A stretch of 64,000 nucleotides of DNA, taken from the NCBI GenBank assembly GCA_035626515.1, contig DASPNM010000014.1:1-64000 (forward strand), written 5' to 3'. The notes beneath the pieces are model-generated. The model made no database searches. It was not told the DNA's origin and saw only the letters and a list, made by a program, of their open reading frames with translations. Source of the DNA: DASPNM01 sp035626515 (GTDB taxonomy: Bacteria; Bacteroidota; Bacteroidia; Chitinophagales; Chitinophagaceae). Positions 1 through 9,409 of the stretch are shown one piece after another. The first letter of the stretch is position 1; every line of letters begins with the position of its first letter. The position numbers and the translations under genes were made by a program.

Positions 1-302
1 GCTGCGTATTTACCGCCCGTGTCGTTAAGCTGTCCGGGGGTGATCACAATTTCCTCTTCCCAGCAATTGAACAGATTGATCTGCTTGGGGTTTATACGGC
101 TGTATTCACGGATACTCTGGTAGTTAAAATTCACGTCGGGCATCGACTTCCGGTAAAAATTGATAGCCTTATTGGAAGCGAAGATTACAGGAACGCACTG
201 CTCGAGGAGGCGGCTGTCCGAGAAAGTCTTAATTATCAATTCGATGCCTATGCCGTTGAGATCGCCACAACTGACTCCAATCACCGGTCTTGTCTGGCTC
301 AT
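1..302 (-). CDS. pdxA: 4-hydroxythreonine-4-phosphate dehydrogenase PdxA, N-terminal part (cut by window edge)
   Basis: The reverse strand reads open from an ATG at 302 to the left edge, about 100 codons. The N-terminus carries GDLNGIGIEL near residues 13-22, which matches the GDPxGIGPE motif that opens the PdxA family. PdxA oxidises 4-phosphohydroxy-L-threonine in the DXP-dependent pyridoxal phosphate pathway, using NAD and a divalent metal, in the cytoplasm. The metal and catalytic residues lie in the missing part. A 7/8 match to the Bacteroidota -7 box lies just upstream on the reverse strand (about 320-327). The gene is divergent from the T9SS gene at 590. The family call is fairly secure; completeness cannot be judged. 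Confidence 0.82.
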   Translation of the reverse strand, partial: MSQTRPVIGVSCGDLNGIGIELIIKTFSDSRLLEQCVPVIFASNKAINFYRKSMPDVNFNYQSIREYSRINPKQINLFNCWEEEIVITPGQLNDTGGKYA

Positions 303-589
303 TTGAAATCGATTCGGGTAAAAATAATGATTTCCGGGGAGCCGGTTGGATACCGGAATTACGGTTGGGCAAAGTAGTATTACTTCTTTCACAATGAATC
401 TTTACGATCAGGTTGTATTTCTAGGTAAAACCCCTGATTTTAGCCGTGCTGATTATTATATTTTTATCTCCAAATCCATTACTCATGAAAACAACTACTC
501 TCCGTCATTTTCAGCGCTTTTACAGATGTAACGGTTTTGTCCAGCATGCCTGATGCGGGTTCGAACCTGCATTGACTGAATCCAGTCCT
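303..589. other. Divergent intergenic region between pdxA and a T9SS cargo gene
   Basis: This AT-richer 287-base spacer must hold the two divergent promoters. I see no exact TAnnTTTG box for the rightward gene. A 61-codon open frame at 346-531 has no recognisable features and is not called. A short inverted repeat around GGTTCGAACC at 558-567 resembles a tRNA T-arm, but no other tRNA parts surround it. Confidence 0.4.
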
Positions 590-3160
590 ATGTTGAAGCG
601 GATCGTCTGCATATCCCTCATCCTGCTGCTCGCGAAAAGCAGCCCGGTGCTTGCCCAGTGCGGCGGCGGCTATACGCAGGCGTTGCTGAACTGGGACTAT
701 TTGGATTATTACTACAACAGCGGGGGATCCAATCCTTATGGCTCCTACATCAGCGATGTGCGGGAGCAAACTCAGAAATTTGCGATAGGCACCACCTGGC
801 TTTCGATAGCTACTTCGTCAAACGCGCTGGTTACGACATCCGAAAATGCATCACATACGGGCGAAGTTTCCGGGTATACCGGTGAAGACGTGCAGTACAA
901 CCCCTCGGCGAACAGCCAGACGATTACCATCACGTTCAACGCGGAGGTCACCAATGTGCAGTTCACGCTCTACGACGTGGACCGGCAACAGCGGATCGAC
1001 TTTGCTGCGCAGAACGCCGGTGGTACGGGGCAAACGATCAACGTGGTCACTTACGCGTCGACAATTCTCACCGTCACGAACAACAATGCTACCAATGCCT
1101 ACATTACCGCAAGCAATACGGCACTGGCAAACAATACGAACCAGGGAAGCGCCACTATCACAGTGGCCGGCCCGGTAAAAACGATCACCATCACGATCAC
1201 CACGATCGGTTCCGACGCGGTATTCTGGCTTTCGGACATCTATGCCTGCGTCACCGGGAGCTTTCCCACCAATTGGCACCAGGGATTCAATAACCAGCCT
1301 TTCTCGGGATTTACACAGAATCAACCCGACTATTTTCTGGTAACACCCGACGACAGCACCTGCTTCATGGTAGACCCTGCCACGGGCAACTGCTGGTACC
1401 TGTTTACCGACGGCACGAAGAACTATCTCAATTCCTTCGCATACGACCCTCAGAACAAATATCTCTACTACATTTCCGAGAACGCCACGGTTGACGCGAA
1501 CAACAAGACGCTGAAACGTTATGATTTCAATACGGAGACGATCTCGACAGTCATCTCCGACATCGGCACCACGCTCGGCATTCCAACTTTCAATGCGGGT
1601 GTGGAATCGGCGGGAGCGTTTATGTACAACGGTTATCTCTATCTGGGGATCGAAGGCGGGCAGAGTACCTCAACGATCCGCGAGTCCATCGTTTGGTGCG
1701 TTGATCTTGCCAACAACAACGCTTACCAGGTCTGGGCAACTCCATCCTACAACGCGAGTTCCTTCATTCATGACTGGGCTGACTTTATTTTGAAGGACGG
1801 CACCCTGATCAATTATAATTCCGCGAAGAACGGTTCATCTTATTCAAGCAGTTCCTATACGCATTATAACCTCATGACCGGAGCCGCCACCGTTTACAAC
1901 AACCCGGATGGCAACAACAAATTTGCCGGGCAGGCAGGAATGACCTGGGCGGGCGGAACGTACATGGCGTACGATTCACTTTGGACTTACAGCACCGGTA
2001 CTATCAGCTCGCGGCTGCCCTTTACCGTAATCACTGTGCCTGGTTCTCCTGCGCCGCCGGCCTGGGTCGGTAATGCGGGAGATGCCTCCGACCCGTTCCG
2101 GCCGAAATGTGATTTCGGAGACGCGCCCGCCACTTACGATCCGAATGCCCAGATGCCGGCGGTGCACGAGCGATCCGAAGCGATCACGATTGGCAGCACG
2201 TGGGACCGGGAATGGCTGAAGCGCGGCACCAGTGGTACCGACGATGAGGATGATGGACTTGCTACAGTTCCTGTTCTCGTGATCGGTCCGGGCAGCAGCT
2301 ATGCGGCAGAGGTCACTGTGTACAACAATAATGGCTCCAATGCCACACTGCTTGCCTGGCTGGATTACAACGGCAACGGAGTTTTTGATGCCAGCGAGGC
2401 TTGTACGCCGATCACAGTGAGCAGCAGCGGTTCCACCCAAACCTTCTGGCTCTCATGGTCCAGCACGTCCAACAGCTTTACCGAAGGTGCTACAACCTAC
2501 CTGAGAATCCGGATGACATCTGCTTCAGCTGGGATGACCTCATCGCATGCTACCGGCTATTTCACTAACGGCGAAGTGGAAGATTACATCGTTTATGCAT
2601 ACAGCAGTCCCCTTTCGGCAGTGAACCTTGAATTCAATGCGGAATGGGTGGCGGCGAATCGCGTTCAGCTCAACTGGTCGGCGGAGGAAGAGCCTGGATT
2701 GGCCGGCTACGAACTGCAAAAGAGCGCAAATGGAGCCGACTGGACCCCTTTTGCGACAATCGGCAGCCAGCATCAACAGGGAGTTCGGCATTATGCGCAT
2801 GTTGACAATGCGCCTTATTCCGAAATAACCTATTACCGTCTCCGCCTCCTCGGCGCCAACGGAAAATACAGCGACGTGCGACTTGTGAGGACAGGTGATT
2901 TTAAGAATACGCTCACCATCTGGCCGAATCCGGCTCGCGGACAAGCGCGCATCACCGTCCAGAGTGCGGTTGCGGCCGAAGCGCTGCTCACCTTGTCGGC
3001 AGCGAACGGACAGAAATTGCTCGAGAAAACGGTGAAGCTGGAGCGGGGGAGAAACGATTTGCTGCTGCCATTGGAAGGAAGCTGGACTTCCGGAACTTAT
3101 TTTGTGCGGATCACGGTGAATGGCGACGTTATTCGGGAAAAACTTCTGATCCAGAAATAA
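590..3160 (+). CDS. Secreted T9SS cargo protein with GEVEDY-type domain
   Basis: The protein of 856 aa begins with a clear signal peptide ending near SSPVLAQ; the ATG at 590 is preferred over an upstream alternative start at 572 because the signal peptide starts there. The middle contains the segment FTNGEVEDYIVYA, typical of the GEVEDY domain found in Bacteroidota surface proteins, preceded by an acidic DDEDDG stretch. It is followed by a fibronectin-like module ending in YYRLRLL and a C-terminal type A sorting domain (IWPNPARG to the end). T9SS cargo is exported by Sec, crosses the outer membrane through the Por/Spr machinery and is secreted or anchored. The function of the N-terminal half is unknown. 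It is probably cotranscribed with the next gene 29 bases downstream. Confidence 0.8.
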   Translation: MLKRIVCISLILLLAKSSPVLAQCGGGYTQALLNWDYLDYYYNSGGSNPYGSYISDVREQTQKFAIGTTWLSIATSSNALVTTSENASHTGEVSGYTGEDVQYNPSANSQTITITFNAEVTNVQFTLYDVDRQQRIDFAAQNAGGTGQTINVVTYASTILTVTNNNATNAYITASNTALANNTNQGSATITVAGPVKTITITITTIGSDAVFWLSDIYACVTGSFPTNWHQGFNNQPFSGFTQNQPDYFLVTPDDSTCFMVDPATGNCWYLFTDGTKNYLNSFAYDPQNKYLYYISENATVDANNKTLKRYDFNTETISTVISDIGTTLGIPTFNAGVESAGAFMYNGYLYLGIEGGQSTSTIRESIVWCVDLANNNAYQVWATPSYNASSFIHDWADFILKDGTLINYNSAKNGSSYSSSSYTHYNLMTGAATVYNNPDGNNKFAGQAGMTWAGGTYMAYDSLWTYSTGTISSRLPFTVITVPGSPAPPAWVGNAGDASDPFRPKCDFGDAPATYDPNAQMPAVHERSEAITIGSTWDREWLKRGTSGTDDEDDGLATVPVLVIGPGSSYAAEVTVYNNNGSNATLLAWLDYNGNGVFDASEACTPITVSSSGSTQTFWLSWSSTSNSFTEGATTYLRIRMTSASAGMTSSHATGYFTNGEVEDYIVYAYSSPLSAVNLEFNAEWVAANRVQLNWSAEEEPGLAGYELQKSANGADWTPFATIGSQHQQGVRHYAHVDNAPYSEITYYRLRLLGANGKYSDVRLVRTGDFKNTLTIWPNPARGQARITVQSAVAAEALLTLSAANGQKLLEKTVKLERGRNDLLLPLEGSWTSGTYFVRITVNGDVIREKLLIQK

Positions 3161-3189
3161 ACAGGTCGGAGCTACGAAAAACCGTATCC

Positions 3190-6141
3190 ATGAAAACACC
3201 CACTAAGGCGGTGGCACTCATTGCCGCCGTGTTGCTTGCCTGCTTCTACCTTGCGCATCATTACACTCCTCAGGCGGAGAGCGACAAATTATCGGGGGCG
3301 GGCCGGCAGCTGAACATGTGGTGGTGGAGTCGCGCCTACCCGGAACCTTACGACATCAACCGTAAGTACATGGCTGCGTGGGAGCACCATGTGCGGATGA
3401 GTAACAGCAAGGAACTTTACAATCAGCAGGGCCGCCCCATGGCGGGTTACTGGACATCCATAGGTCCCAGGACCGTTGGCGGGAGAATGTTGTCGCTTGC
3501 GATCAATCCCCTGCGCCATACCACGCTCTTTGCGGGTTCTGCGGGCGGGGGCATCTGGAAATCTTACACCGGTGGTGTGGGCCTTGGTGCCTGGCAGCCC
3601 GTGACTACAAATTTTCCGGTGCTGGGAGTGCCTTCAATACTTTACCATCCTTCCGACACAAATATTATATATGCCGCAACCGGCGAAGTGTACCGGGTAG
3701 ACTCAACCAGCGGCACGCCCAATCCGGGCAACACCGGCTTCAATGTTTGGAAGACCCGGGGCACCTACGGTGTAGGTTTGCTACGAACGACGAACGCAGG
3801 AGCAACCTGGACGCGGGTTTTTTCAAAGGAGATGTCCGACCTCTTCGGCATCCAGAGCATCCGGTTTGATCCGAACAACAGCAACTACGTGTACATCTGT
3901 GCTACTGATGGCTTGCACCGCTACAACAACGCCGACGGCACCACGACAAAGCTGCTTACAATGGCCTATGTGTCGGATGTGTTGATCAATCCTTCCAATT
4001 CGAGCGAGATCATCGTGGGTGCGGGTAACCTGGGGAATTCCGTGAAAGGGATCTTCCGTTCGACTAACGGGGGCACTTCCTGGACGCAGATCACTTCCGG
4101 GCTGCCCGCCTCCCATCAGGGTTTTATCAAGTTTGACTTTCATACGTCATCCAATACCGTTTATGCGAGCATTGGAGTTTCTGCGAGCGCCACAACGGAA
4201 CTGTACCGTTCCACAAATTTTGGCCTGAACTGGTCGGGCATTTCAAATACGGGTCACAGCCAGTGGCAGTACTGGTTCGCACACGCCTGCGCAGTAGACC
4301 CCAATGACGTGAACCGGGTTTTTGTCTGTGGCGGATCTGCTAAAAAGCGCATGTCCATTTCGGGAACAACAGGGACTGCCTCGGCGATTGCAGGAGGGTC
4401 GGTCACTATGGATACGTACATCGCCCTGGGTGGCCAGGAAGGTCCGGGCAACTATTTGCACGACGATATCCACGACATGGAATTCGTGCCCGGACGCAGC
4501 GACTCCCTCTATTTCATCACAGACGGGGGCATTTTTCTCAGCACCAATGCCAATACAGGAACCGCTTCAAACATCACTTTCCAATCCTGCAACAGCGGAC
4601 TCGTGACCGCACAGTTCTTCGCGCCCGTTGCCCAATCGCAAAGTGACGCCAATTTTTTCCTGGGAGGATTGCAGGATAACAACACCGTCGTTTACAACGG
4701 AGCAACCGGTTTGTGGAAGCGGGTAATTGGCGGGGACGGCGGCGGCAGCCAAATTAAGCCTGACGATGACAACACAATTCTTTCCAGCCGCGACGCACGC
4801 GCGGTTTATCGCAGCACCGACAAGGCTTCCAGCTATACACAGGTGACGGATTACTGGGGATCCGTTGCCGACTCACGTACAGGGTTCATTGCGCCCCTCG
4901 CATGGAGCAGCGCCAACAGCAGCCGCGTTTACCTTGCGAGCGATAATCTGCACGTGAGCAACGATGCGGGAGCCAGCTTCAGCAACAATGCGTACGGCTC
5001 CGCGGCCAATTACATTGACGCCTATCGAAAGCCCGCGATCGCGATGGCGGTCGCTCCCGCGGATGACGATATCCTGCTGGTTTCAACGTCACCGTTCGCT
5101 CAGTACGATAATGATGTGGACGATATATATGTGAACACTCCGGCGAATTTTTGGAAAACTACCACCGGCAACACGCCTTTTACCAGCATCTATGGGGCAG
5201 GACTACCCAGTCCGAACCGGTTTGTCATGGACATTGCGGTTCATCCCACCAACAGCAACATCATTTGGATCGCGCTCGGCGGATTCGGGTCGGGGCATGT
5301 GTTCCAAAGTACCGATGGAGGCAGCACCTGGGCAAATAGAAGCGGCTCCGGAAGCACCGGGCTTCCCGACCTGCCCACGAACGCCATACTCATTGACCCC
5401 ACAAATCCGAATATTATTTATGCAGGTAATGATCTGGGTGTGTACGTAAGTCCTAATGCCGGATCCAACTGGTACAACTTCAGCGACAACCTCTGGGATG
5501 CCACCCAGGTCATGGACCTTGTGGCAGTTCCCGGCAACAAGATCCGCGCGGCCACGCACGGAAAAGGAGTGTTTGAAAGTTTGCTTTACAGCGGTACGCT
5601 GCCTGTAATCCTGGAATCGTTTACCGGCGTAAGTAAAGGAGGCCACAATGAGCTCACCTGGATCGTCGACCAGGAACTGAATGTTTCCCACTACGAGCTG
5701 GAAAGAAGTTCAGACGGTATCAATTTCCAGCCGCTGAAGCGCCTGGCTTCCCGTAACAGTTTAACCCAAACCACGTACAACGCTACTGATTCGCAGATCA
5801 GGCCCGGAGCGGCTAACTATTACCGTCTGCGTATGGTGAATGAAGATGGAAGCTTTTTCAATTCCGGCGTTCTGCTGATTCGAACCAGTGGAAGCGGGCG
5901 CTTTGTCGTGATGGGTAATCCATTTAGCGATCATGTCCGTTTACGATTCAGCCTGGACGCGGTAACCGAAGTGCAAGCGCGCTTGTTTGACGCGACCGGG
6001 AGGCTCGTAAGTATTAGTGGCATGAGAGCGGCCAACGGCGATCTCGTGTTGAGCGATCTGGCAAAATTGCGCAGCGGCGCCTATATACTAATGGTTCAAA
6101 CCGATGGCGCCAGGTGGGCTTCCAGCCTCATCAAAGACTAG
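3190..6141 (+). CDS. Secreted BNR/VPS10-like repeat protein with T9SS sorting domain
   Basis: The 983-aa protein has a hydrophobic N-terminal export segment (residues 6-22) followed by many beta-propeller style repeats. The repeats carry Asp-box-like motifs such as STNGGTSW, TNAGATW, STDGGSTW and NAGSNW, and each is preceded by phrases like DPNNSNYVYI. This pattern is that of the sortilin/VPS10 and BNR glycosyl-hydrolase-like propellers. The C-terminus has the same module as the upstream gene (LTWxxxxELNVSHYELERS, YYRLRMV) and a type A T9SS sorting domain ending in SSLIKD. No glycosidase catalytic residues can be assigned, so enzymatic activity is unproven; adhesion or polymer binding is equally possible. 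It lies 29 bases after the previous T9SS gene, suggesting cotranscription. Confidence 0.82.
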   Translation: MKTPTKAVALIAAVLLACFYLAHHYTPQAESDKLSGAGRQLNMWWWSRAYPEPYDINRKYMAAWEHHVRMSNSKELYNQQGRPMAGYWTSIGPRTVGGRMLSLAINPLRHTTLFAGSAGGGIWKSYTGGVGLGAWQPVTTNFPVLGVPSILYHPSDTNIIYAATGEVYRVDSTSGTPNPGNTGFNVWKTRGTYGVGLLRTTNAGATWTRVFSKEMSDLFGIQSIRFDPNNSNYVYICATDGLHRYNNADGTTTKLLTMAYVSDVLINPSNSSEIIVGAGNLGNSVKGIFRSTNGGTSWTQITSGLPASHQGFIKFDFHTSSNTVYASIGVSASATTELYRSTNFGLNWSGISNTGHSQWQYWFAHACAVDPNDVNRVFVCGGSAKKRMSISGTTGTASAIAGGSVTMDTYIALGGQEGPGNYLHDDIHDMEFVPGRSDSLYFITDGGIFLSTNANTGTASNITFQSCNSGLVTAQFFAPVAQSQSDANFFLGGLQDNNTVVYNGATGLWKRVIGGDGGGSQIKPDDDNTILSSRDARAVYRSTDKASSYTQVTDYWGSVADSRTGFIAPLAWSSANSSRVYLASDNLHVSNDAGASFSNNAYGSAANYIDAYRKPAIAMAVAPADDDILLVSTSPFAQYDNDVDDIYVNTPANFWKTTTGNTPFTSIYGAGLPSPNRFVMDIAVHPTNSNIIWIALGGFGSGHVFQSTDGGSTWANRSGSGSTGLPDLPTNAILIDPTNPNIIYAGNDLGVYVSPNAGSNWYNFSDNLWDATQVMDLVAVPGNKIRAATHGKGVFESLLYSGTLPVILESFTGVSKGGHNELTWIVDQELNVSHYELERSSDGINFQPLKRLASRNSLTQTTYNATDSQIRPGAANYYRLRMVNEDGSFFNSGVLLIRTSGSGRFVVMGNPFSDHVRLRFSLDAVTEVQARLFDATGRLVSISGMRAANGDLVLSDLAKLRSGAYILMVQTDGARWASSLIKD

Positions 6142-6305
6142 AAATCAAATTTTCTACAAAAAATCTCCTGTAGTTCTTACCAACCGCTCATCGTAAATCT
6201 CCGGCTGCCCCGAACTTTTTTTTACGTGATAGTGCAAGATTCCGGGATCGTTTCCTTGTCCTTGCGAAGTAATATGACTTGTTTTGTTGTATTAAATCGT
6301 CACCC

Positions 6306-6887
6306 ATGAAATCACTGTCCACCCTTCTGTTGTCAGCACTTGCAGTTCTGTTTGTTTCCTGTCAGAAAGAAAACCTTGACGAACTCGCACAGCGCGAAAA
6401 TCAAATTACGCCTCCTCCGGGCTACACCATCCCTGCCTGCGTGACTGCAACGGAGACGGCGCTGCTTGGAGGTCAGACGACCACTGTTGGAACAGTGCTG
6501 ATCTGGAATGACGCGACTAACGTTTACGTTTCCTATATGCTGAGCGGAAATTACCGCGTGCGTCGGACCCACCTCTATGTGGGTGCCTGCAACGCCATCC
6601 CGGTTAACGGGGCGGGTAATCCGAGAATCGGACTCTATCCTTACCAGACGGATCATGGAACCGGTGGAACGGACATCTATACGTACACAATTCCGCGCAA
6701 CAGCCTCCCGGGCGGGTCCATTTGCGTATCTGCGCATGCCGAAGTGGTCGCGTTCACCAATGGTTCGATGACGTTTAACGAAACCGGCTGGGCACAGGGT
6801 GACCAGATCAACGACGGTGGTTCCTGGGCCATGAAAGTAAGCTACGTGCAGCAGGATTGCAGCGGCGGCGGCGGACAAACAAGATAA
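6306..6887 (+). CDS. Small lipoprotein of unknown function
   Basis: The 193-aa product starts with a lipoprotein signal (hydrophobic segment then LFVSC, Cys19), so it is probably anchored in a membrane of the envelope. The ATG at 6306 is chosen because the signal peptide begins there, not at the longer upstream frame. The body contains THLYVG, IPRNSLPGGSICVSAHAEV and a closing GGSWAMKVSYV. I recognise this combination from uncharacterised Bacteroidota secreted proteins, but no function is known to me. Two or more Cys (in PACV, GACN, SICVSA, QDC) could form disulfides. It is followed directly by a strong terminator, so the transcription unit ends here. Confidence 0.7.
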   Translation: MKSLSTLLLSALAVLFVSCQKENLDELAQRENQITPPPGYTIPACVTATETALLGGQTTTVGTVLIWNDATNVYVSYMLSGNYRVRRTHLYVGACNAIPVNGAGNPRIGLYPYQTDHGTGGTDIYTYTIPRNSLPGGSICVSAHAEVVAFTNGSMTFNETGWAQGDQINDGGSWAMKVSYVQQDCSGGGGQTR

Positions 6888-6913
6888 CCCACGGTAACAA
6901 TAAATGATTTCCC

Positions 6914-6941
6914 AAAAAGGGCCGCATCGCGGCCCTTTTTT
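6914..6941 (+). terminator. Rho-independent terminator
   Basis: A perfect 7-bp stem GGGCCGC/GCGGCCC (6919-6925 and 6929-6935) with a 3-base loop is flanked by A5 and followed by T6. It ends the unit holding the lipoprotein gene and insulates ksgA. Confidence 0.92.
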
Positions 6942-6986
6942 ATTTGTGCTGCCACAGTGTTTCGGCAGTCAAAGTTTTATTCGGTC

Positions 6987-6994
6987 TACTTTTG
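6987..6994 (+). promoter_or_regulatory. Bacteroidota -7 promoter box for ksgA
   Basis: Exact TAnnTTTG match (TACTTTTG) only 3 bases before the ATG. If the start site lies about 4 bases past the final G, the mRNA begins at or next to the start codon, i.e. leaderless. Confidence 0.7.
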
Positions 6995-6997
6995 CAT

Positions 6998-7747
6998 ATG
7001 ATTCTGAGGAAATCTCTCGGCCAGCATTTCCTGAAAGATGAGCGCGTGTGCAAAAGGATCGTGGCTGCGCTGCAGGAACACCCTTTCACGCAACTGCTCG
7101 AAGTTGGTCCCGGGGGTGGCGCGCTAACGCGCTTCCTGCTCAAATTGCCCAATGTACATTTCAAAGCAGTGGAGCTCGACCCCGAAAAAGTTGATTACCT
7201 GATTTCTACATTTCCGCTGATCCGCGATCATTTGATTCAGGCGAGCTTCCTGGAGATCGAAAGGCCTTTTCCCGGAAACTTCACCGTGGTTGGGAACTTT
7301 CCCTATAATATTTCTTCACAAATCCTTTTTCGCATCATCGATTGGAAAGACAGCGTGGAATGTATGGTGGGGATGTTCCAGAAAGAAATGGCCCAGCGGG
7401 TGGCCGCTCCCGAAGGGAGCAAGGTCTATGGGGTAACCAGTGTGCTGACACAGGCTTTTTTCACCGTGGAGTATTTGTTTGAAGTCCCGGAAAGCGCCTT
7501 TCAGCCACCTCCGAAAGTACGCAGCGCGGTCATCCGCCTGCTTCCCCGCCGCCAGCTTGTGCCGATGCGCTCGGGGAAGGATCTGTTTCTTCTGGTAAAA
7601 ACCGCGTTCAACCAGCGCCGTAAAACGCTCCGAAACGCGGTGAAAGGACTCTTCGCTCCGGCGGTGCTGCAGGAACAACAATTTGACAAAAGGGCCGAAC
7701 AGCTTGCTGTTTCCGAATTTGCCGAACTAACATTCAGAATGAAATGA
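6998..7747 (+). CDS. rsmA: 16S rRNA (adenine1518-N6/adenine1519-N6)-dimethyltransferase
   Basis: The 249-aa protein (RsmA/KsgA) dimethylates two adenines in helix 45 of 16S rRNA, using S-adenosylmethionine, late in small-subunit assembly. Visible motifs are the N-terminal KSLGQHFLKD, the SAM loop EVGPGGGALT near residues 34-43, AVELDP, and the catalytic GNFPYNIS (the Bacteroidota form of NLPY). The ATG at 6998 is chosen since KSLGQHF normally lies within a few residues of the start and the -7 box sits at 6987-6994. The stop overlaps the next ATG by four bases (ATGA), so the two genes are translationally coupled. Confidence 0.96.
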   Translation: MILRKSLGQHFLKDERVCKRIVAALQEHPFTQLLEVGPGGGALTRFLLKLPNVHFKAVELDPEKVDYLISTFPLIRDHLIQASFLEIERPFPGNFTVVGNFPYNISSQILFRIIDWKDSVECMVGMFQKEMAQRVAAPEGSKVYGVTSVLTQAFFTVEYLFEVPESAFQPPPKVRSAVIRLLPRRQLVPMRSGKDLFLLVKTAFNQRRKTLRNAVKGLFAPAVLQEQQFDKRAEQLAVSEFAELTFRMK

Positions 7748-8670
7748 GAACGGTGATCATCACGGCGCGGGCGCATCCTTTCCTGGCCGAGTCGCTGGAG
7801 CGGCACGGCTACCGGGTATTGTACGACCCCGCAATTACCTATTCCCGGGTGCAGGAATTGATCGCCGATGCGGAAGGGCTTGTCGTGACTACGCGCATTC
7901 CCGTGGACCGGCAGTTGCTGGAAAAAGGATTAAAGCTGAAGTGGATCGGGCGACTGGGCAGCGGCATGGAATTAATTGATGTGCCTTACGCGGAAACACG
8001 CGGAATTCTTTGCGTAAGCACGCCGGAGGGAAACCGCACGGCTGTTGCGGAACACGCACTCGCGCTGCTGCTGAATCTCAGCAACCGAATCAATTCATCG
8101 TATGAGGAAGTGAAAAAAGGCATGTGGAACCGCGAGGCGAACCGCGGGACAGAAATTTACGGAAAGACGATCGGGCTATTGGGATTTGGGAATACCGGCA
8201 GTGCGTTCGCCGCGCTTCTTGGTTCGTTCGGCGTGACCGTGCTGGCTTACGACAAGTACCGGTTCGGCTTTGGGAAAGACTATATTCGCGAGGCGAGTTT
8301 GGAACAGGTCTGCCGGTACGCCGATGTGATCAGCTTTCACGTGCCGCTTACGGACGAAACATTCCATCTTGCCAATGCCGCATTTTTCCGGTCTTTGGAA
8401 AAAAAGCCTTTTATTTTGAACACCTCCCGCGGGAAGGTCGTAGACCTTGAAGCGCTTCGTCTGGCGCTCGACGAGGGCAGGGTAGCCGGCGCGGGCCTCG
8501 ACGTTTTGGAAAACGAGGTGCCCGGAAGCTACTCGCCGCAGGAACGGGACCTGTACGGCTGGCTGTATTCGCAACCCAACGTCGTCATAACCCCCCATAT
8601 CGCGGGTTACAGCGAAGAAGCGTTTTTGCGGATGGCCCAGGTGCTCCTGGAAAAGCTGGGTTTTTCGTGA
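7744..8670 (+). CDS. D-2-hydroxyacid dehydrogenase family protein (phosphoglycerate dehydrogenase-like)
   Basis: The 308-aa protein has the complete layout of the NAD-dependent D-isomer-specific 2-hydroxyacid dehydrogenases: a nucleotide-binding loop GLLGFGNTGSA near residues 143-153, the substrate Arg in NTSRGKVVD, the Glu in LDVLENE, and the catalytic His in TPHIAGYS. It lacks the ACT regulatory domain of SerA, so it may act on 3-phosphoglycerate or on another 2-keto acid such as hydroxypyruvate; the sequence does not decide. It overlaps the rsmA stop by four bases and should be cotranscribed with it, though no functional link is evident. Confidence 0.88.
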   Translation: MRTVIITARAHPFLAESLERHGYRVLYDPAITYSRVQELIADAEGLVVTTRIPVDRQLLEKGLKLKWIGRLGSGMELIDVPYAETRGILCVSTPEGNRTAVAEHALALLLNLSNRINSSYEEVKKGMWNREANRGTEIYGKTIGLLGFGNTGSAFAALLGSFGVTVLAYDKYRFGFGKDYIREASLEQVCRYADVISFHVPLTDETFHLANAAFFRSLEKKPFILNTSRGKVVDLEALRLALDEGRVAGAGLDVLENEVPGSYSPQERDLYGWLYSQPNVVITPHIAGYSEEAFLRMAQVLLEKLGFS

Positions 8671-8742
8671 AAGGCTTTTTCTACCGGAACTTTGCTATCT
8701 TTTACGTCCTTTTTAACTAACCAACCAAAAAAAATCAAACGT

Positions 8743-9306
8743 ATGAAACGAATTAGTTTACCCGTTGTTGCGCTCGCAATCCTGTTCGCTGCCTGCAATG
8801 AGAAAACATCAGACAAAATGAAAGACACGGGCGCGGGAAAGGATACGGCCGCCAAAATGGAATACGCGTACAAGGCGCAGTACTCTTCCGACATCAGCAT
8901 GGGTAAGCCGGAACACGTAAAAATCGTTTTCGACTTTTTTAAAGCCTGGGAAAACAACCGGCTGGACGACATGCGACCGTTGCTGACGGATTCGGTTTGG
9001 GTGGAATTTTCTGACGGAACGCGCTTTTTGGGAAACGCTGACAGCCTGATCAGCGAGGGCAAAAAATTCAGGGCAAATTTTGACAGCGTCGGATCCGTGC
9101 TGGACGCTTACATGCCCGTGCACCTCAACGACAAGAACGAGGATTTCGTTCTGGTCTGGGGAAAGGACTACATGAAGGACAAAACAGGAAAGCTGGATTC
9201 TATAGCCGGTCATTCCTACTGGCAGGTCAAGGACAATAAGATCTGCGGCTGGGCGGAATACACGAGAAAGCTGACCGCCGTGCCTCCCCCGGGTAAGAAC
9301 CCATAA
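8743..9306 (+). CDS. NTF2/SnoaL-like lipoprotein
   Basis: The 187-aa product begins MKRISLPVVALAILFAAC, a lipoprotein signal with Cys18, followed by a short Lys/Asp-rich linker. The remainder (HVKIVFDFFKAWENNRLDDM, LLTDSVWVEF, HSYWQVKDNKICGW) reads like a SnoaL/NTF2-type cone-shaped fold, which usually binds small ligands and often has no catalytic role. The ATG at 8743 fits the signal peptide; upstream codons would give a long charged leader. A near -7 box (TATCTTTT, about 8696-8703) precedes it. Its terminator overlaps the stop codon. Function unknown. Confidence 0.72.
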   Translation: MKRISLPVVALAILFAACNEKTSDKMKDTGAGKDTAAKMEYAYKAQYSSDISMGKPEHVKIVFDFFKAWENNRLDDMRPLLTDSVWVEFSDGTRFLGNADSLISEGKKFRANFDSVGSVLDAYMPVHLNDKNEDFVLVWGKDYMKDKTGKLDSIAGHSYWQVKDNKICGWAEYTRKLTAVPPPGKNP

Positions 9307-9321
9307 GGGTCTTGCTTTTTT
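9295..9321 (+). terminator. Rho-independent terminator overlapping the stop codon of the NTF2-like gene
   Basis: AAGA-CCC pairs with GGG-TCTT around the loop ATAA, with one bulged A, followed by GC and T6. The stop codon TAA lies in the loop. It insulates the downstream greA promoter. Confidence 0.7.
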
Positions 9322-9332
9322 CAAATCTTTTT

Positions 9333-9340
9333 TATCTTTG
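9333..9340 (+). promoter_or_regulatory. -7 promoter box upstream of the greA leader
   Basis: Exact TAnnTTTG (TATCTTTG). A CTTG at 9311-9314, 18 bases upstream, could serve as the -33 TTTG element. Transcription would start near 9344, about 66 bases before greA. Confidence 0.75.
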
Positions 9341-9350
9341 TTTTCTACTG

Positions 9351-9397
9351 CAACGCTTCAGCCCTCAACTGAGGCGTTGTTATTTTTTTCTTTTTTC
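9351..9397 (+). terminator. Intrinsic-terminator-like hairpin in the greA 5' leader (possible attenuator)
   Basis: CAACGCTTCAG (9351-9361) pairs with CTGAGGCGTTG (9369-9379) as an 11-bp stem with one G-U pair and a 7-base loop, followed by TTATTTTTTTC and more T. It lies between the greA promoter and the greA ATG, so it cannot terminate the previous gene only; transcripts from 9333-9340 would pass through it and could stop after about 45 bases. Confidence 0.75.
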
Positions 9398-9409
9398 AAA
9401 GAAGCGTCT

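Noticed and set aside
346..531. 61-codon open frame between pdxA and the T9SS gene
   Set aside because: No start context, no recognised features and it occupies the divergent promoter region.
545..580. tRNA-like T-arm around GGTTCGAACC
   Set aside because: No matching acceptor stem, D-arm or anticodon arm can be drawn around it; the stem has a mismatch when the standard seven-base T-loop is used.
3190..6141. Sialidase
   Set aside because: Asp-box-like repeats alone are shared with many propellers; the arginine triad and nucleophile of sialidases could not be identified.
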